Positions 8,230 through 16,200 of a stretch of DNA of 18,993 bases are shown piece by piece. A model generated the notes under the pieces. That model was not told the origin of the DNA. It ran no database searches and saw nothing but the letters and a program-made list of their open reading frames with translations. The DNA comes from MESE01 sp036675035 (GTDB lineage: Bacteria; Pseudomonadota; Gammaproteobacteria; Burkholderiales; Burkholderiaceae_D), in contig JAKFFO010000130.1 in the NCBI GenBank assembly GCA_036675035.1, forward strand, positions 1-18,993, written 5' to 3'. Numbering within the stretch: position 1 is the first letter of the stretch; each line of letters begins with the position of its first letter. The position numbers and the translations under genes are program-made.

Positions 8230-8370
8230 AGGTCCTTCGTTTCATACATTTTACGAAACGTTGGCGTCTATTGATTCCGACCCACGTCATCAGAAACAGT
8301 TTCTCTTCGCTCCACGATCAGCCCTCTCGATACCGGAAATGGCATTGACATCCGATTTATGAAGTGAGTG

Positions 8371-10470
8371 CTAAAGCGAAGTGAATCGGGACGACCTCAG
8401 GAAATCAAGCATGTCGTCCGCGAAAAGCGGACGACTGAAGTGATAGCCTTGTACCATGTCGCACCCGGCAGCAGCGAGGAAGGCCATCTGCTCATTCGTT
8501 TCGACACCTTCGGCAATCACCTCGAGTCGCAAGTTATGTCCGAGTGTAATGATCATGTTAACGATATCACCGCCGACCTGACCCGTTCCGTTGCCGATAT
8601 CGCTTACAAATGATTTATCGACCTTGATCGCGTCCAACGGAAAATTCCTGAGATAGCCCAGGTTCGAATATCCTGTTCCAAAGTCGTCGATTGACAAACG
8701 TACGCCCATCGATTTTATCTGTTGCATGGTCCGGATGATCTTGTCGACGTCGGCCATCACGATGCTTTCAGTCACCTCGAGCTCCAGATATTTTCCTTCA
8801 AGCCCGGTCTCCTGCAATGCACGGCACACGGTGTCCGCCAGTTCGTTTTGCCTGAACTGACGGGCAGACAAATTAACCGCAACCACAATTCCAGGACGCC
8901 CTGCCTCTTGCCATGCCTTGTTCTGAGCACAAGCAGTTTTCAGTGCCCATTCGCCTATGGCAATGATCAACCCGGTTTCTTCAGCAATGGGAATAAACGC
9001 GGCCGGCGATACGATTCCGCGTTCAGGATCGCGCCATCGAATCAGTGCTTCGCAGCCGCGAATGCGTCCGGATTTCAAATCCAACTGCGGCTGATAGACC
9101 AGAAAGAACTCGTTTCTTTCGAGAGCATGACGCAGTCCGTTCACGATATTCGCACGCGCAAGCGCGGCATCGTTCATGCTGGGTGTAAAAAATTGATAGT
9201 TGCTCCGGCCCAGCTCCTTGGCCCAGTACATTGCAGTATCGGCGGCGTTCAGCAGCGCATCGATGTCAATCCCATCGTTTGGATAAAGCACTACACCGAT
9301 ACTTGCTGTGACGAAGGCTTCGGTGTCGTTGATCATAATGGGAGCGGCCAGAGCGGCCACAATTTTTTCAGCAATAAGTCCTGCATCCTGCTCCTGCGCC
9401 AGCGCTGGCAGGTAGGCGCAAAACTCGTCCCCGCCCAAGCGCCCGACCACATCACTTGCACGAAGACAGTTCGTCAGCCTATTCGATACCTCTCGCAGCA
9501 CTTCATCGCCTGCACTGTGGCCCAAGGTGTCGTTGATCATCTTGAAATGGTCGAGATCGATGAATAAGACTCCGACGATCCATTTGCTTCGTTTCGCCTG
9601 CAAAAGCGTACGGCTCAGGCTGTCGTAAAAATACGCACGATTGGCCAGGCCGGTCAGGCTGTCGTAGTGAGCGAGGTGATCGAGTTTATTTTCTGCAAGC
9701 CGTGTCACGGAAATGTTCTCATGCGATATGACGAGGACGGCTGCGTTATTCCATGTGAACCTGGTGACTTTGGCAAGAAACCAGCGCTTCTCTGTCGGCG
9801 AGTCGCACGAATATTCAAATGAAAATTCAGAGCGTGCTCCGGACGCAACCGCGCGCATGCCGTCGACGAACATCAACGCATCCTCCGATCCACGACCTAC
9901 GGATGCTTCGCATACCGCAAAATAGTTCGCCTCATTCCAGGCAAGATTCTGAGTCCATCCATTGGCTGCAGCAAAGTTCCGCCATGCCTGATTGACCAAA
10001 AGAATATTGCCGTCGAAATCGGATACGCATATATGTTCGGAGAGCGCATCCAGCGTGGACACGATAAAGTGCTCTGATTCCTTGTGTGCGTCTTCCGAGT
10101 GTTTGCGAAGCTTCAAAAATGCCTGCAAGCGAACAAGAAGCTCGTCTTTATTAAGCGGCATGCGCAGAACATCATCGAAACCGCTGCGCAGCCACTGCGA
10201 GGCTGGCGCGCGCGTTCCGATCATCACGAGAGCCGGGAGATACAGCGGGCGCTGACGCTGCCGGAGATCGAAGAGGGCGACGCCGAATTGACGCGCGTGC
10301 ATTTCATCGGTGATGATCAACGATCCTGCAAAGTCATCCGATTTCAGGTGGGATCCCGAGCACGCATGCACCCGGTATCCGGATCGCTCCAGGAACTCCG
10401 CGAGAAGGCGGCGATCGCCATGATCAGCGATCATGAGACCTACGATTGGTGCTTCCCTGGCTCTAGGCAC
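8371..10470 (-). CDS. REC-like/PAS/GGDEF/EAL c-di-GMP signalling protein
   Basis: The 699-residue cytoplasmic protein has a receiver-like domain (about 8-120), PAS (about 133-258), GGDEF (about 265-430) and EAL (about 440-690). The cyclase motif GGDEF (346-350) and the inhibitory I-site RASD (337-340) are intact. The phosphodiesterase motif EAL (474-476), Asn533, Glu565, DDFG (595-598), Lys616 and Glu654 are all present, so both activities are possible. The receiver keeps Asp16, Asp55 and Thr86, but the conserved lysine before proline is Met104, so normal phosphorylation is doubtful. The start is GTG, 4 nt after the stop of the KaiC-like gene, which implies one transcript and coupled translation. 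It probably sets local c-di-GMP levels in response to the KaiC-like partner or a PAS ligand; that link is inferred. Confidence 0.9.
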   Translation of the reverse strand: MPRAREAPIVGLMIADHGDRRLLAEFLERSGYRVHACSGSHLKSDDFAGSLIITDEMHARQFGVALFDLRQRQRPLYLPALVMIGTRAPASQWLRSGFDDVLRMPLNKDELLVRLQAFLKLRKHSEDAHKESEHFIVSTLDALSEHICVSDFDGNILLVNQAWRNFAAANGWTQNLAWNEANYFAVCEASVGRGSEDALMFVDGMRAVASGARSEFSFEYSCDSPTEKRWFLAKVTRFTWNNAAVLVISHENISVTRLAENKLDHLAHYDSLTGLANRAYFYDSLSRTLLQAKRSKWIVGVLFIDLDHFKMINDTLGHSAGDEVLREVSNRLTNCLRASDVVGRLGGDEFCAYLPALAQEQDAGLIAEKIVAALAAPIMINDTEAFVTASIGVVLYPNDGIDIDALLNAADTAMYWAKELGRSNYQFFTPSMNDAALARANIVNGLRHALERNEFFLVYQPQLDLKSGRIRGCEALIRWRDPERGIVSPAAFIPIAEETGLIIAIGEWALKTACAQNKAWQEAGRPGIVVAVNLSARQFRQNELADTVCRALQETGLEGKYLELEVTESIVMADVDKIIRTMQQIKSMGVRLSIDDFGTGYSNLGYLRNFPLDAIKVDKSFVSDIGNGTGQVGGDIVNMIITLGHNLRLEVIAEGVETNEQMAFLAAAGCDMVQGYHFSRPLFADDMLDFLRSSRFTSL

Positions 10471-10474
10471 GAAG

Positions 10475-11965
10475 TTACATCCCCGGATTCGATGCGGGCA
10501 TTCCGCTCAGGATGCCATGCAGCTCATGGAGCTTTTCACTAATTTGCATGCCATTTGGCCCCACCTCAATTTTGCGCAACTCGGGTTCGAAGTTGCCGAT
10601 CCGCTTTTTCAGGCAGCACACTACTTTGATCACACGTCCGGCATGCTCGGCATAACGCAACAGGATGATATTGTCGGCGAGGTGACTTACTCCCAGATCC
10701 GTTGCCTTCAGGCTCGTACTGGTGATGTGCTCTACCTCATTAATGAGTAATGTGGTGACCCCCTGGCGCGACAAATAGGTAACCAAGTTATGTATGTGCG
10801 CTTGCGACTTCCCGAATTCCTCCATTGCGAATTGATAGCCGCGCAAACTGTCGATCATTACCATTCGCCGACCGTCTTCCTCTACCGCGTGACGCACAAC
10901 CGCCAGGAATTCGTCCGGATATTGCTCCAACGGGTTGACGCGTACGATTTTCAATGCGCCGGAAGCAAGCACTTCATCGATCGATGCACCAATGCTGCGG
11001 CTGCGACCGGCAATGAATGACTCCGGCTCTTCAAAGGTGAACAGAATTGCGGGATGCCGCATCGCATGGTGTGCAAGAAATTGAGTGCCGAGAGTGCTCT
11101 TTCCGGTACCGGTAGGCCCGGTCAGTAGGGTCGTGGTGCCCGACTCAAGCCCTCCGCCCAGCAGCTGGTCGAGTCGGGAAATGCCGGATGAAATCATTTC
11201 GGCACCAGGTATGCTTGACCCGGTTCTTTCGATGCGATGCGGGAAAACAGCGATGCCGTTTTTGCCGATCCTCATCGGATGAAAACCGGACATGAAGTCC
11301 GATGCACGCAGCTTTTCCACTTGCATGCTCCGGATACCGATAGCCAGTTCCGAGGACACGCCGGAGCGCAGGCGAATCACGCCGTCGACGGCTAGAGCGA
11401 CGGATACATCCTGCTCCAGTTCCTGCGGCTCGAATAATAGAAACGAAGTGATATCCAACCCGTTCAAATGGCCGACCAACCGAAGTATGTTCTTGCGGAA
11501 CTGATATTCGTCGGTCGCAAGATATCGCAACTGGGTTACCGAATCGATTACGACACAATCTGGCTCATTTTCGTCAATTGCGTGATAGATAGACTGCCAC
11601 GCAGGAATATTCTCGACTTCGCTTGGTGGAAAAACATGATATTCGCCGTGCTTGTCCTCGAAGCCATCGGTGTCCGGAGACAGATCAACGACATGGATCC
11701 CGTCAAGACTCCAGTTAAAACCCGCGACATTCCGTTCGATCTGAGCGCCTGGCTCGGACAACGTGATGTACATGCATTTCTTACCGGACAGGACTGCGCT
11801 CCGCAGCCACTGTATCGAAAATACCGTTTTCCCACTCCCTGCAGCGCCGCTGATCAGGTAGCTTCGCCCCGCTATCAACCCCCCACCTAGAATTTCGTCA
11901 CTCCCGAGGATGCCGGTCGGCATACGTGACACGGAGTAATTCTTCTTAGTTTGGATAGCAGTCAT
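10475..11965 (-). CDS. KaiC-like double RecA-domain ATPase
   Basis: Two KaiC/RadA-type domains lie in tandem in 496 residues. Domain 1 has Walker A GAAGSGKT (40-47) and Walker B CVVID (137-141). Domain 2 has Walker A GPTGTGKS (283-290), Glu312-Glu313 and Walker B MVMID (368-372). Length and layout match the cyanobacterial clock ATPase KaiC. Two differences stand out: the catalytic Glu pair of domain 1 is Ser70-Glu71, and the region matching the KaiC phosphosites Ser431-Thr432 reads Ser427-His428. The C-terminus is short, without the KaiA-binding tail. No kaiA or kaiB is present. It is followed after 4 nt by a GGDEF-EAL protein, so it more likely acts as an ATP-dependent signalling switch than a full oscillator. 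No good Shine-Dalgarno or sigma70 promoter is evident upstream. Confidence 0.9.
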   Translation of the reverse strand: MTAIQTKKNYSVSRMPTGILGSDEILGGGLIAGRSYLISGAAGSGKTVFSIQWLRSAVLSGKKCMYITLSEPGAQIERNVAGFNWSLDGIHVVDLSPDTDGFEDKHGEYHVFPPSEVENIPAWQSIYHAIDENEPDCVVIDSVTQLRYLATDEYQFRKNILRLVGHLNGLDITSFLLFEPQELEQDVSVALAVDGVIRLRSGVSSELAIGIRSMQVEKLRASDFMSGFHPMRIGKNGIAVFPHRIERTGSSIPGAEMISSGISRLDQLLGGGLESGTTTLLTGPTGTGKSTLGTQFLAHHAMRHPAILFTFEEPESFIAGRSRSIGASIDEVLASGALKIVRVNPLEQYPDEFLAVVRHAVEEDGRRMVMIDSLRGYQFAMEEFGKSQAHIHNLVTYLSRQGVTTLLINEVEHITSTSLKATDLGVSHLADNIILLRYAEHAGRVIKVVCCLKKRIGNFEPELRKIEVGPNGMQISEKLHELHGILSGMPASNPGM

Positions 11966-12647
11966 ACCAGTTCTTATATAAAGATATAAAGAGCAAGGGA
12001 ATATTTAGGGGAATTCCGGAAATCACCCTAGTGCGATTCATGTTACCAGTGGTTTTGCACGAAGTAATTGAGAAAACGCCAAGCGAACAAGATAATGCCT
12101 GCTTCGCGTGCTTATGTTGCGTAAAAGGATGAATTTTTTCCGCCGAATCAACGAATAAATTACTCCAAAGGCTCGCAACTCTGGCGACATCGCTGCCTCG
12201 TGGGCTTTGCCTCAACGGAAGGAACGAAAGCGGTTGAGTTACGGTGATGTACAGGTTGTTAGCAGGTTACGGCGTACGCATCGATCTCCTCTTTCTCTTT
12301 ATGAATTGGATTCAAAAAGACAAGCGAGAAAAGCGCTACACAAAAAAGGCAATTGATCTGGCCGAACTGAGTCGCTCTCGATTACAGAAGCAAGGAAGAC
12401 AGTTGGTTGCTTTTACGTGAGCAGGCTACTTCGGCAAGGTGCAGCATCGTGACTCGCAAATTAATGGTCACGGACAGCACGTGCCCGTGAACTCCGGTGT
12501 CGCGAAGGTGCAAAAAGCCCGGAAGAAAAAATGAGACGCAGGTTGCTGAACAGACAACCGCTTGGATCGCGCTAAATCTACCAATAATTCAACCGCCAAC
12601 AACAGATTCACGAACCGATTATCGATCAGTTACTAAAAAGATGGCGG
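11966..12647. other. 682-bp intergenic region upstream of the KaiC-like gene
   Basis: No recognisable gene. The part next to 11965 is AT-rich (ATATAAAGATATAAAG on the plus strand) and should hold the promoter of the KaiC-like operon, but I cannot assign -35/-10 boxes. A CTCAAC (12211-12216) / GTTGAG (12233-12238) inverted repeat could form a small hairpin. A short plus-strand frame at 12247-12420 (57 codons from ATG; internal ATG at 12301) has a basic, protein-like composition (KDKREKRYTKKAIDLAEL) but a weak ribosome binding site, so I do not call it a gene. Confidence 0.4.
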
Positions 12648-15092
12648 TCACTTTTTGCTGGCCAAGTGCTCTGCATAAAACGTAGCGAAAGCATCGGCAG
12701 TGATGGGCATGCTGAAGTAATATCCCTGCATCTCGTCGCACGCATTATTTCGCAGGAAGCGTTCCTGTTCGACAGTTTCGACCCCTTCTGCAATGACCGT
12801 CAGGCTGAGCGTCTTGCCCATCGCAATGATCGCTTCCGTGATCGCCTTGTCACCGGCATCGGTTTCAATGTCGCGAATGAACGAGCGATCGACCTTGAGT
12901 GTATCGATGGGGAAGTGCTTCAGCTGACCCAAGGAAGAATAGCCGGTGCCGAAGTCGTCGATGGCCAGGCGCACGCCAAGTTTTTTGATTGCGGTAAGCA
13001 ACTTGATTGCCTGCTCCGGATGGTGCACCACCATTCCTTCAGTGATTTCCAGTTCCAGCAGGTGCGGCGCCATGCCGGTATCCCGCAATACGCTCTCAAT
13101 GTCATCAAGCAGGTGCGGGTCCGCAAACTGGCGTACCGACAGGTTGACCGCCATGCAGATCGGTGGCAGCCCCTGCTGCTGCCAGGTTACATTCTGCGCA
13201 CAGGCAGTAGCGAGCACCCATTTGCCGATCGGCACGATCATGCCGGTTTCTTCCGCCACCGGGATGAACTGGGTTGGAGTCACCATCCCGAGCGTGGCAT
13301 TGTTCCACCGCAGCAGCGCTTCGACGCCGTTGATCTGACCACTTCGTAAATCCAGCTTTGCCTGGTAATGAACGGTGAATTCTTCGCGCTCCAGCGCGTG
13401 CCGCAAATTGGATTCCAGTGCCAGGCGCTCCAGGGATTGCGTCTTGATCTCATTGGAAAAGAATTGAAAGTTATTCTTACCTTCCTCTTTGGCGTAATAC
13501 ATTGCGATATCGGCATTTTTCATCAGTGATTGTTCGTCTTCACCGTCCGCCGGATACATCGCAATACCGATGCTGGCTGTGACACGACATTCCTGTCCCC
13601 GGAGGATGACTGGATGGATCGCTTCTGCCAGCATCTTGCGCGCCACGAGCGCTGCATGGGGTGCATCAAGAGTTTCCTGAATCAGCACCACGAATTCATC
13701 GCCGCCCAGCCTTGCAACTACGTCGCCGGCACGCAACACCTGCTTGAACCGCGCGGCCACTTCTTTGAGCAGGGCATCTCCTGCCTCATGACCCAGCGTG
13801 TCGTTGATGATCTTGAACCGGTCGAGGTCGATGAAAAATACTGAGAAATTGCGCTGATAACGTTGTGCGTTCGAGATCGCGTTACTGAGCAAATGGCTAA
13901 ACAGCACACGGTTTGGCAGTCCTGTCAGGGCGTCGTGCGTGGCAAGATACTGGATCCGCTCCTCGGCAATCTTTCGGTCGGTCACTTCCTTTGAAACACC
14001 GCGATATCCGGTTACGCGCCCCTGATTGTCGAGAATGGGTTCACCGCTGACACTAATGTAATACGGCTTTCCGTTAGGGAGCTGCCGATGCATCGATATA
14101 TCTCGGAAGGGCTGATGAGACTCAACCAGAAGTCGGAATGAATCCCATCCTCCTTCATATTGAATTTCCAAACCCGACTCCCAAAGGGGTGTGCCGAGAT
14201 ACTGGCGGCCGATCTCCGCTGCGCTGGCATGGCGGCTTTCCATACGGGCGATCCGCAGCGTAGCGTCCAGCTCCCAGTACCAATCCGACGACAGATTGGT
14301 CAGCGCGCGGAAACGCTCTTCGCTTTCGCGCACGATCCGCTCCGCCTGCTTGCGCTGCAAGTGCTGTCCGAACTGGCTCGCGATGACGCTGACCGTTTGC
14401 AACAGTCGTTCATCCGGTTCGCAAATCGTTGAATTCGCAAAAGATAACAGGCCGACCACCTTGCCATCTGACCAGATCGGTACATAAAAGGTGGCCAGTT
14501 GTTTAGCGTCTGACATCACGTAAGACCCTGACTTGGTCATGAAGTCGGCATTTTTTGAAACGTCGGCGATCCAGTTCGGCTGGCCGACATCCCACACGCC
14601 CTTCAAGTAGCTGTCGCTCTTTACGGTAAGGCTACCTACCTTGTCTTTATAGAATTCGCTGGCCACTGCGGTCATGTTGTCGTTGGCCCAGCCCAGATCG
14701 AGCCGGAGCGTACCGGGCTCCTCCCCCAGAACCCAGTATCCACCAGCTTCCCACCGTTCGGATTCACAGATATTACGAAGGATCATCACTGCGGCTCGCC
14801 GGGTGCTGGTCGCTTCGGCAAGACCGAGCGCGATGGTATGTTCCAGCTTCAGCAGACGCTCCTCCCGGCGCCGCTTGGTAATGTCGCGCAGTATGCCGCG
14901 AAATCCGATGGGTTGTCCGTTCGAATCGCGTGTCAGCTGAACTGACCCTTCAACATAAACAGTACTGCCATTCTTATGGACATATTCCCACTCCTGGCTC
15001 TGTTTGGCGACGCCGGTGCGATAGACCTCGTTGAATGCGCGGTACACGACCGCTGCCATTTCCGGTGTCTGTGAGCGGCGATTATCTGCCAT
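12648..15092 (-). CDS. PAS-GAF-PAS-GGDEF-EAL c-di-GMP signalling protein (N-terminally truncated by frameshift)
   Basis: The 814-residue frame begins inside a PAS domain (about 1-75), followed by GAF (about 85-245), a second PAS (about 255-375), GGDEF (about 380-545) and EAL (about 550-805). GGDEF (463-467) and the I-site RAGD (454-457) are intact. EAL (591-593), the Asn in VNLS, LEIT, IDDFG, KVDRS and IAEGVET are all present, so cyclase and phosphodiesterase domains both look functional. The real start is probably 15517: the upstream frame encodes the first half of the first PAS domain and continues into this one if one base is restored near 15167. Corrected length would be 956 residues. No membrane segment is seen, so sensing is cytoplasmic. 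If translation starts only at 15092, the sensor module is damaged but the catalytic domains could still be made. Confidence 0.82.
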   Translation of the reverse strand: MADNRRSQTPEMAAVVYRAFNEVYRTGVAKQSQEWEYVHKNGSTVYVEGSVQLTRDSNGQPIGFRGILRDITKRRREERLLKLEHTIALGLAEATSTRRAAVMILRNICESERWEAGGYWVLGEEPGTLRLDLGWANDNMTAVASEFYKDKVGSLTVKSDSYLKGVWDVGQPNWIADVSKNADFMTKSGSYVMSDAKQLATFYVPIWSDGKVVGLLSFANSTICEPDERLLQTVSVIASQFGQHLQRKQAERIVRESEERFRALTNLSSDWYWELDATLRIARMESRHASAAEIGRQYLGTPLWESGLEIQYEGGWDSFRLLVESHQPFRDISMHRQLPNGKPYYISVSGEPILDNQGRVTGYRGVSKEVTDRKIAEERIQYLATHDALTGLPNRVLFSHLLSNAISNAQRYQRNFSVFFIDLDRFKIINDTLGHEAGDALLKEVAARFKQVLRAGDVVARLGGDEFVVLIQETLDAPHAALVARKMLAEAIHPVILRGQECRVTASIGIAMYPADGEDEQSLMKNADIAMYYAKEEGKNNFQFFSNEIKTQSLERLALESNLRHALEREEFTVHYQAKLDLRSGQINGVEALLRWNNATLGMVTPTQFIPVAEETGMIVPIGKWVLATACAQNVTWQQQGLPPICMAVNLSVRQFADPHLLDDIESVLRDTGMAPHLLELEITEGMVVHHPEQAIKLLTAIKKLGVRLAIDDFGTGYSSLGQLKHFPIDTLKVDRSFIRDIETDAGDKAITEAIIAMGKTLSLTVIAEGVETVEQERFLRNNACDEMQGYYFSMPITADAFATFYAEHLASKK

Positions 15093-15517
15093 ACCCAGTT
15101 CTTCGGCGGTGTATCCGAGAATGCGATGGAAAGCGGGATTGCGCTGAATCGGCCTGCCATGGAGATCACCTCATAATATGCGTCTTCAATACTTTCAATG
15201 ATGGCGCGGTATTTGGCCTCACTGGTCAGATTTGCCGATTCAGACTTTGCGCCATGACCAGCATTCTGATCGGCTTGCAATCGGCGATGGACTTCCGCCT
15301 TCAATATCGCCAGTGCCTGGTCTTTCGTTTGTCCCGCATGCAAGCCCGGTGCCGCTAGAAGGTCTTGCAATTGCGCAGGCCAGAAATCGGCAGCGGCAAG
15401 ACTTCTAATGTCGTCGCCTGCATTCGCTGCGGCCGCGGCAAATTTGATCCCCAGTTCGAAAGCTTCTGAAGCGCTTATATACGAAGATGATTCAGTTTGA
15501 TTGTGCTGCTCAGGCAT
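14933..15517 (-). pseudogene. N-terminal fragment of the split PAS-GAF-PAS-GGDEF-EAL gene
   Basis: The frame from ATG 15517 has a good GAGG ribosome binding site five bases upstream. Residues 1-116 contain an uncharacterised alanine-rich segment (SEAFELGIKFAAAAANAGDD) and the start of a PAS domain (YRAIIESIEDAYYE). After about residue 117 the frame turns into non-PAS sequence and ends at 14933, while the other frame reads DLHGRPIQRNPAFHRILGYT, the expected PAS continuation. Only about 15167-15517 is real coding sequence here; the rest overlaps the downstream gene out of frame. Confidence 0.75.
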
Positions 15518-15554
15518 TCATTCCTCGACTAATCCTGTTTGCTGCTCTTGACGG

Positions 15555-15583
15555 AGTCTATGGAAAGCATTTGATTTCGCCAA
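15555..15583 (-). promoter_or_regulatory. Candidate sigma70 promoter of the split GGDEF-EAL gene
   Basis: On the minus strand TTGGCG (15578-15583) and TAGACT (15555-15560) are separated by 17 bp, about 38 bp ahead of the ATG at 15517. The match is moderate and the assignment rests on spacing and position only. Confidence 0.35.
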
Positions 15584-16037
15584 GTGCGTTAGCGCCATGC
15601 GTACGATGACGATGTCTATCTACCGTGACCGACTCTGCGCAGGTCGGCAATGCTTATGACTACCGCCGCCACAGAAAGCCGCGAGGAAAAATTGACAACA
15701 GCTATGGGAAGATCGTAATTACTACAATAAAAACATCGCATGATTATCTCTGAGAAGCCGTTGGACAGAGCCACTATACAGAGTGAATGCGTGGTCTCTC
15801 AAGCATTGATACGGATCGCTTCGCTATTTGCCGCACGATTCATTTGAAAAGAGCAAATATTAAGGGTGACGAAAGAAAACGAGATGAAGGAAATGACAAC
15901 CATTACGTACAAGGGATATACGTCATTCTTCTGGGATAGCAATACCGACTGCGGGCCAGCCGGTCAAACTTGCTGCCTTCAACAGCAGTTATGATCACAA
16001 TCGCAAATTGGCAACGGCGGTATCAAGTTATTGTCAA

Positions 16038-16090
16038 AACCGCCATTCTCCGGCATGCAATCGCCATAACCACCATCCGTCGTGGCGGTT
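16038..16090 (-). terminator. Hairpin downstream of glmS, possible terminator
   Basis: On the minus strand AACCGCCA (16083-16090) pairs perfectly with TGGCGGTT (16038-16045), followed by two more T residues, about 110 nt after the glmS stop. The 37-nt loop is long for an intrinsic terminator and the U-tract is short, so termination is only a possibility. A competing GGCGGT/ACCGCC arm lies at 16016-16021. Confidence 0.3.
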
Positions 16091-16200
16091 CAGTCCACCA
16101 GCGTTTGTCTTTCGCTGCCATATTGGAGCCATGGCGAACGCACGCGGCGCGACAGATAAACTCTATTGGTTAAATTCACCGGACTGCAGAACCGGACCGA

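Larger units (their letters stand above)
7392..8289 (-). mobile_element. Decayed IS3-family insertion sequence
   Basis: Imperfect 29-bp terminal inverted repeats bound the element: 7392-7420 (TGAAGTCGG ... ATGCCAA) and 8261-8289 (TTGGCGTC ... ACGTCA), 22 of 29 positions matching. They end TGA...TCA as IS3 elements do. Inside are remnants of orfA and orfB on the minus strand. At 898 bp it is shorter than a typical IS3-group element of about 1.2 kb because of internal deletions. I see no target-site duplication (GGC on one side, TCA on the other), consistent with age or flank decay. It marks the left edge of the signalling block downstream of ttcA. Confidence 0.85.
15518..16200. other. Intergenic region between the GGDEF-EAL gene and glmS
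   Basis: No recognisable gene in about 680 bp. Besides the candidate promoter near 15555-15583, it holds a set of mutually exclusive inverted repeats at 16016-16090 downstream of glmS, and short frames such as 15970-16173 (plus) that resemble nothing known. Confidence 0.4.

Noticed and set aside
7384..8300. Target-site duplication around the IS remnant
   Set aside because: Bases next to the inverted repeats (GGC and TCA) do not match, so no duplication can be claimed.
8722..9567. 281-codon plus-strand frame
   Set aside because: Antisense to the GGDEF-EAL coding region with no protein-like motifs.
10475..11965. Calling the KaiC homologue a circadian clock gene
   Set aside because: No kaiA or kaiB is in the window, the KaiA-binding tail is absent, and the phosphosite Thr is replaced by His; only KaiC-like ATPase is supported.
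12666..13349. 227-codon plus-strand frame
   Set aside because: Antisense to the EAL domain of the second c-di-GMP gene; shadow frame.
15900..16000. 35-codon plus-strand frame from the ATG near 15882
   Set aside because: Short, no convincing ribosome binding site and no similarity that I recognise.
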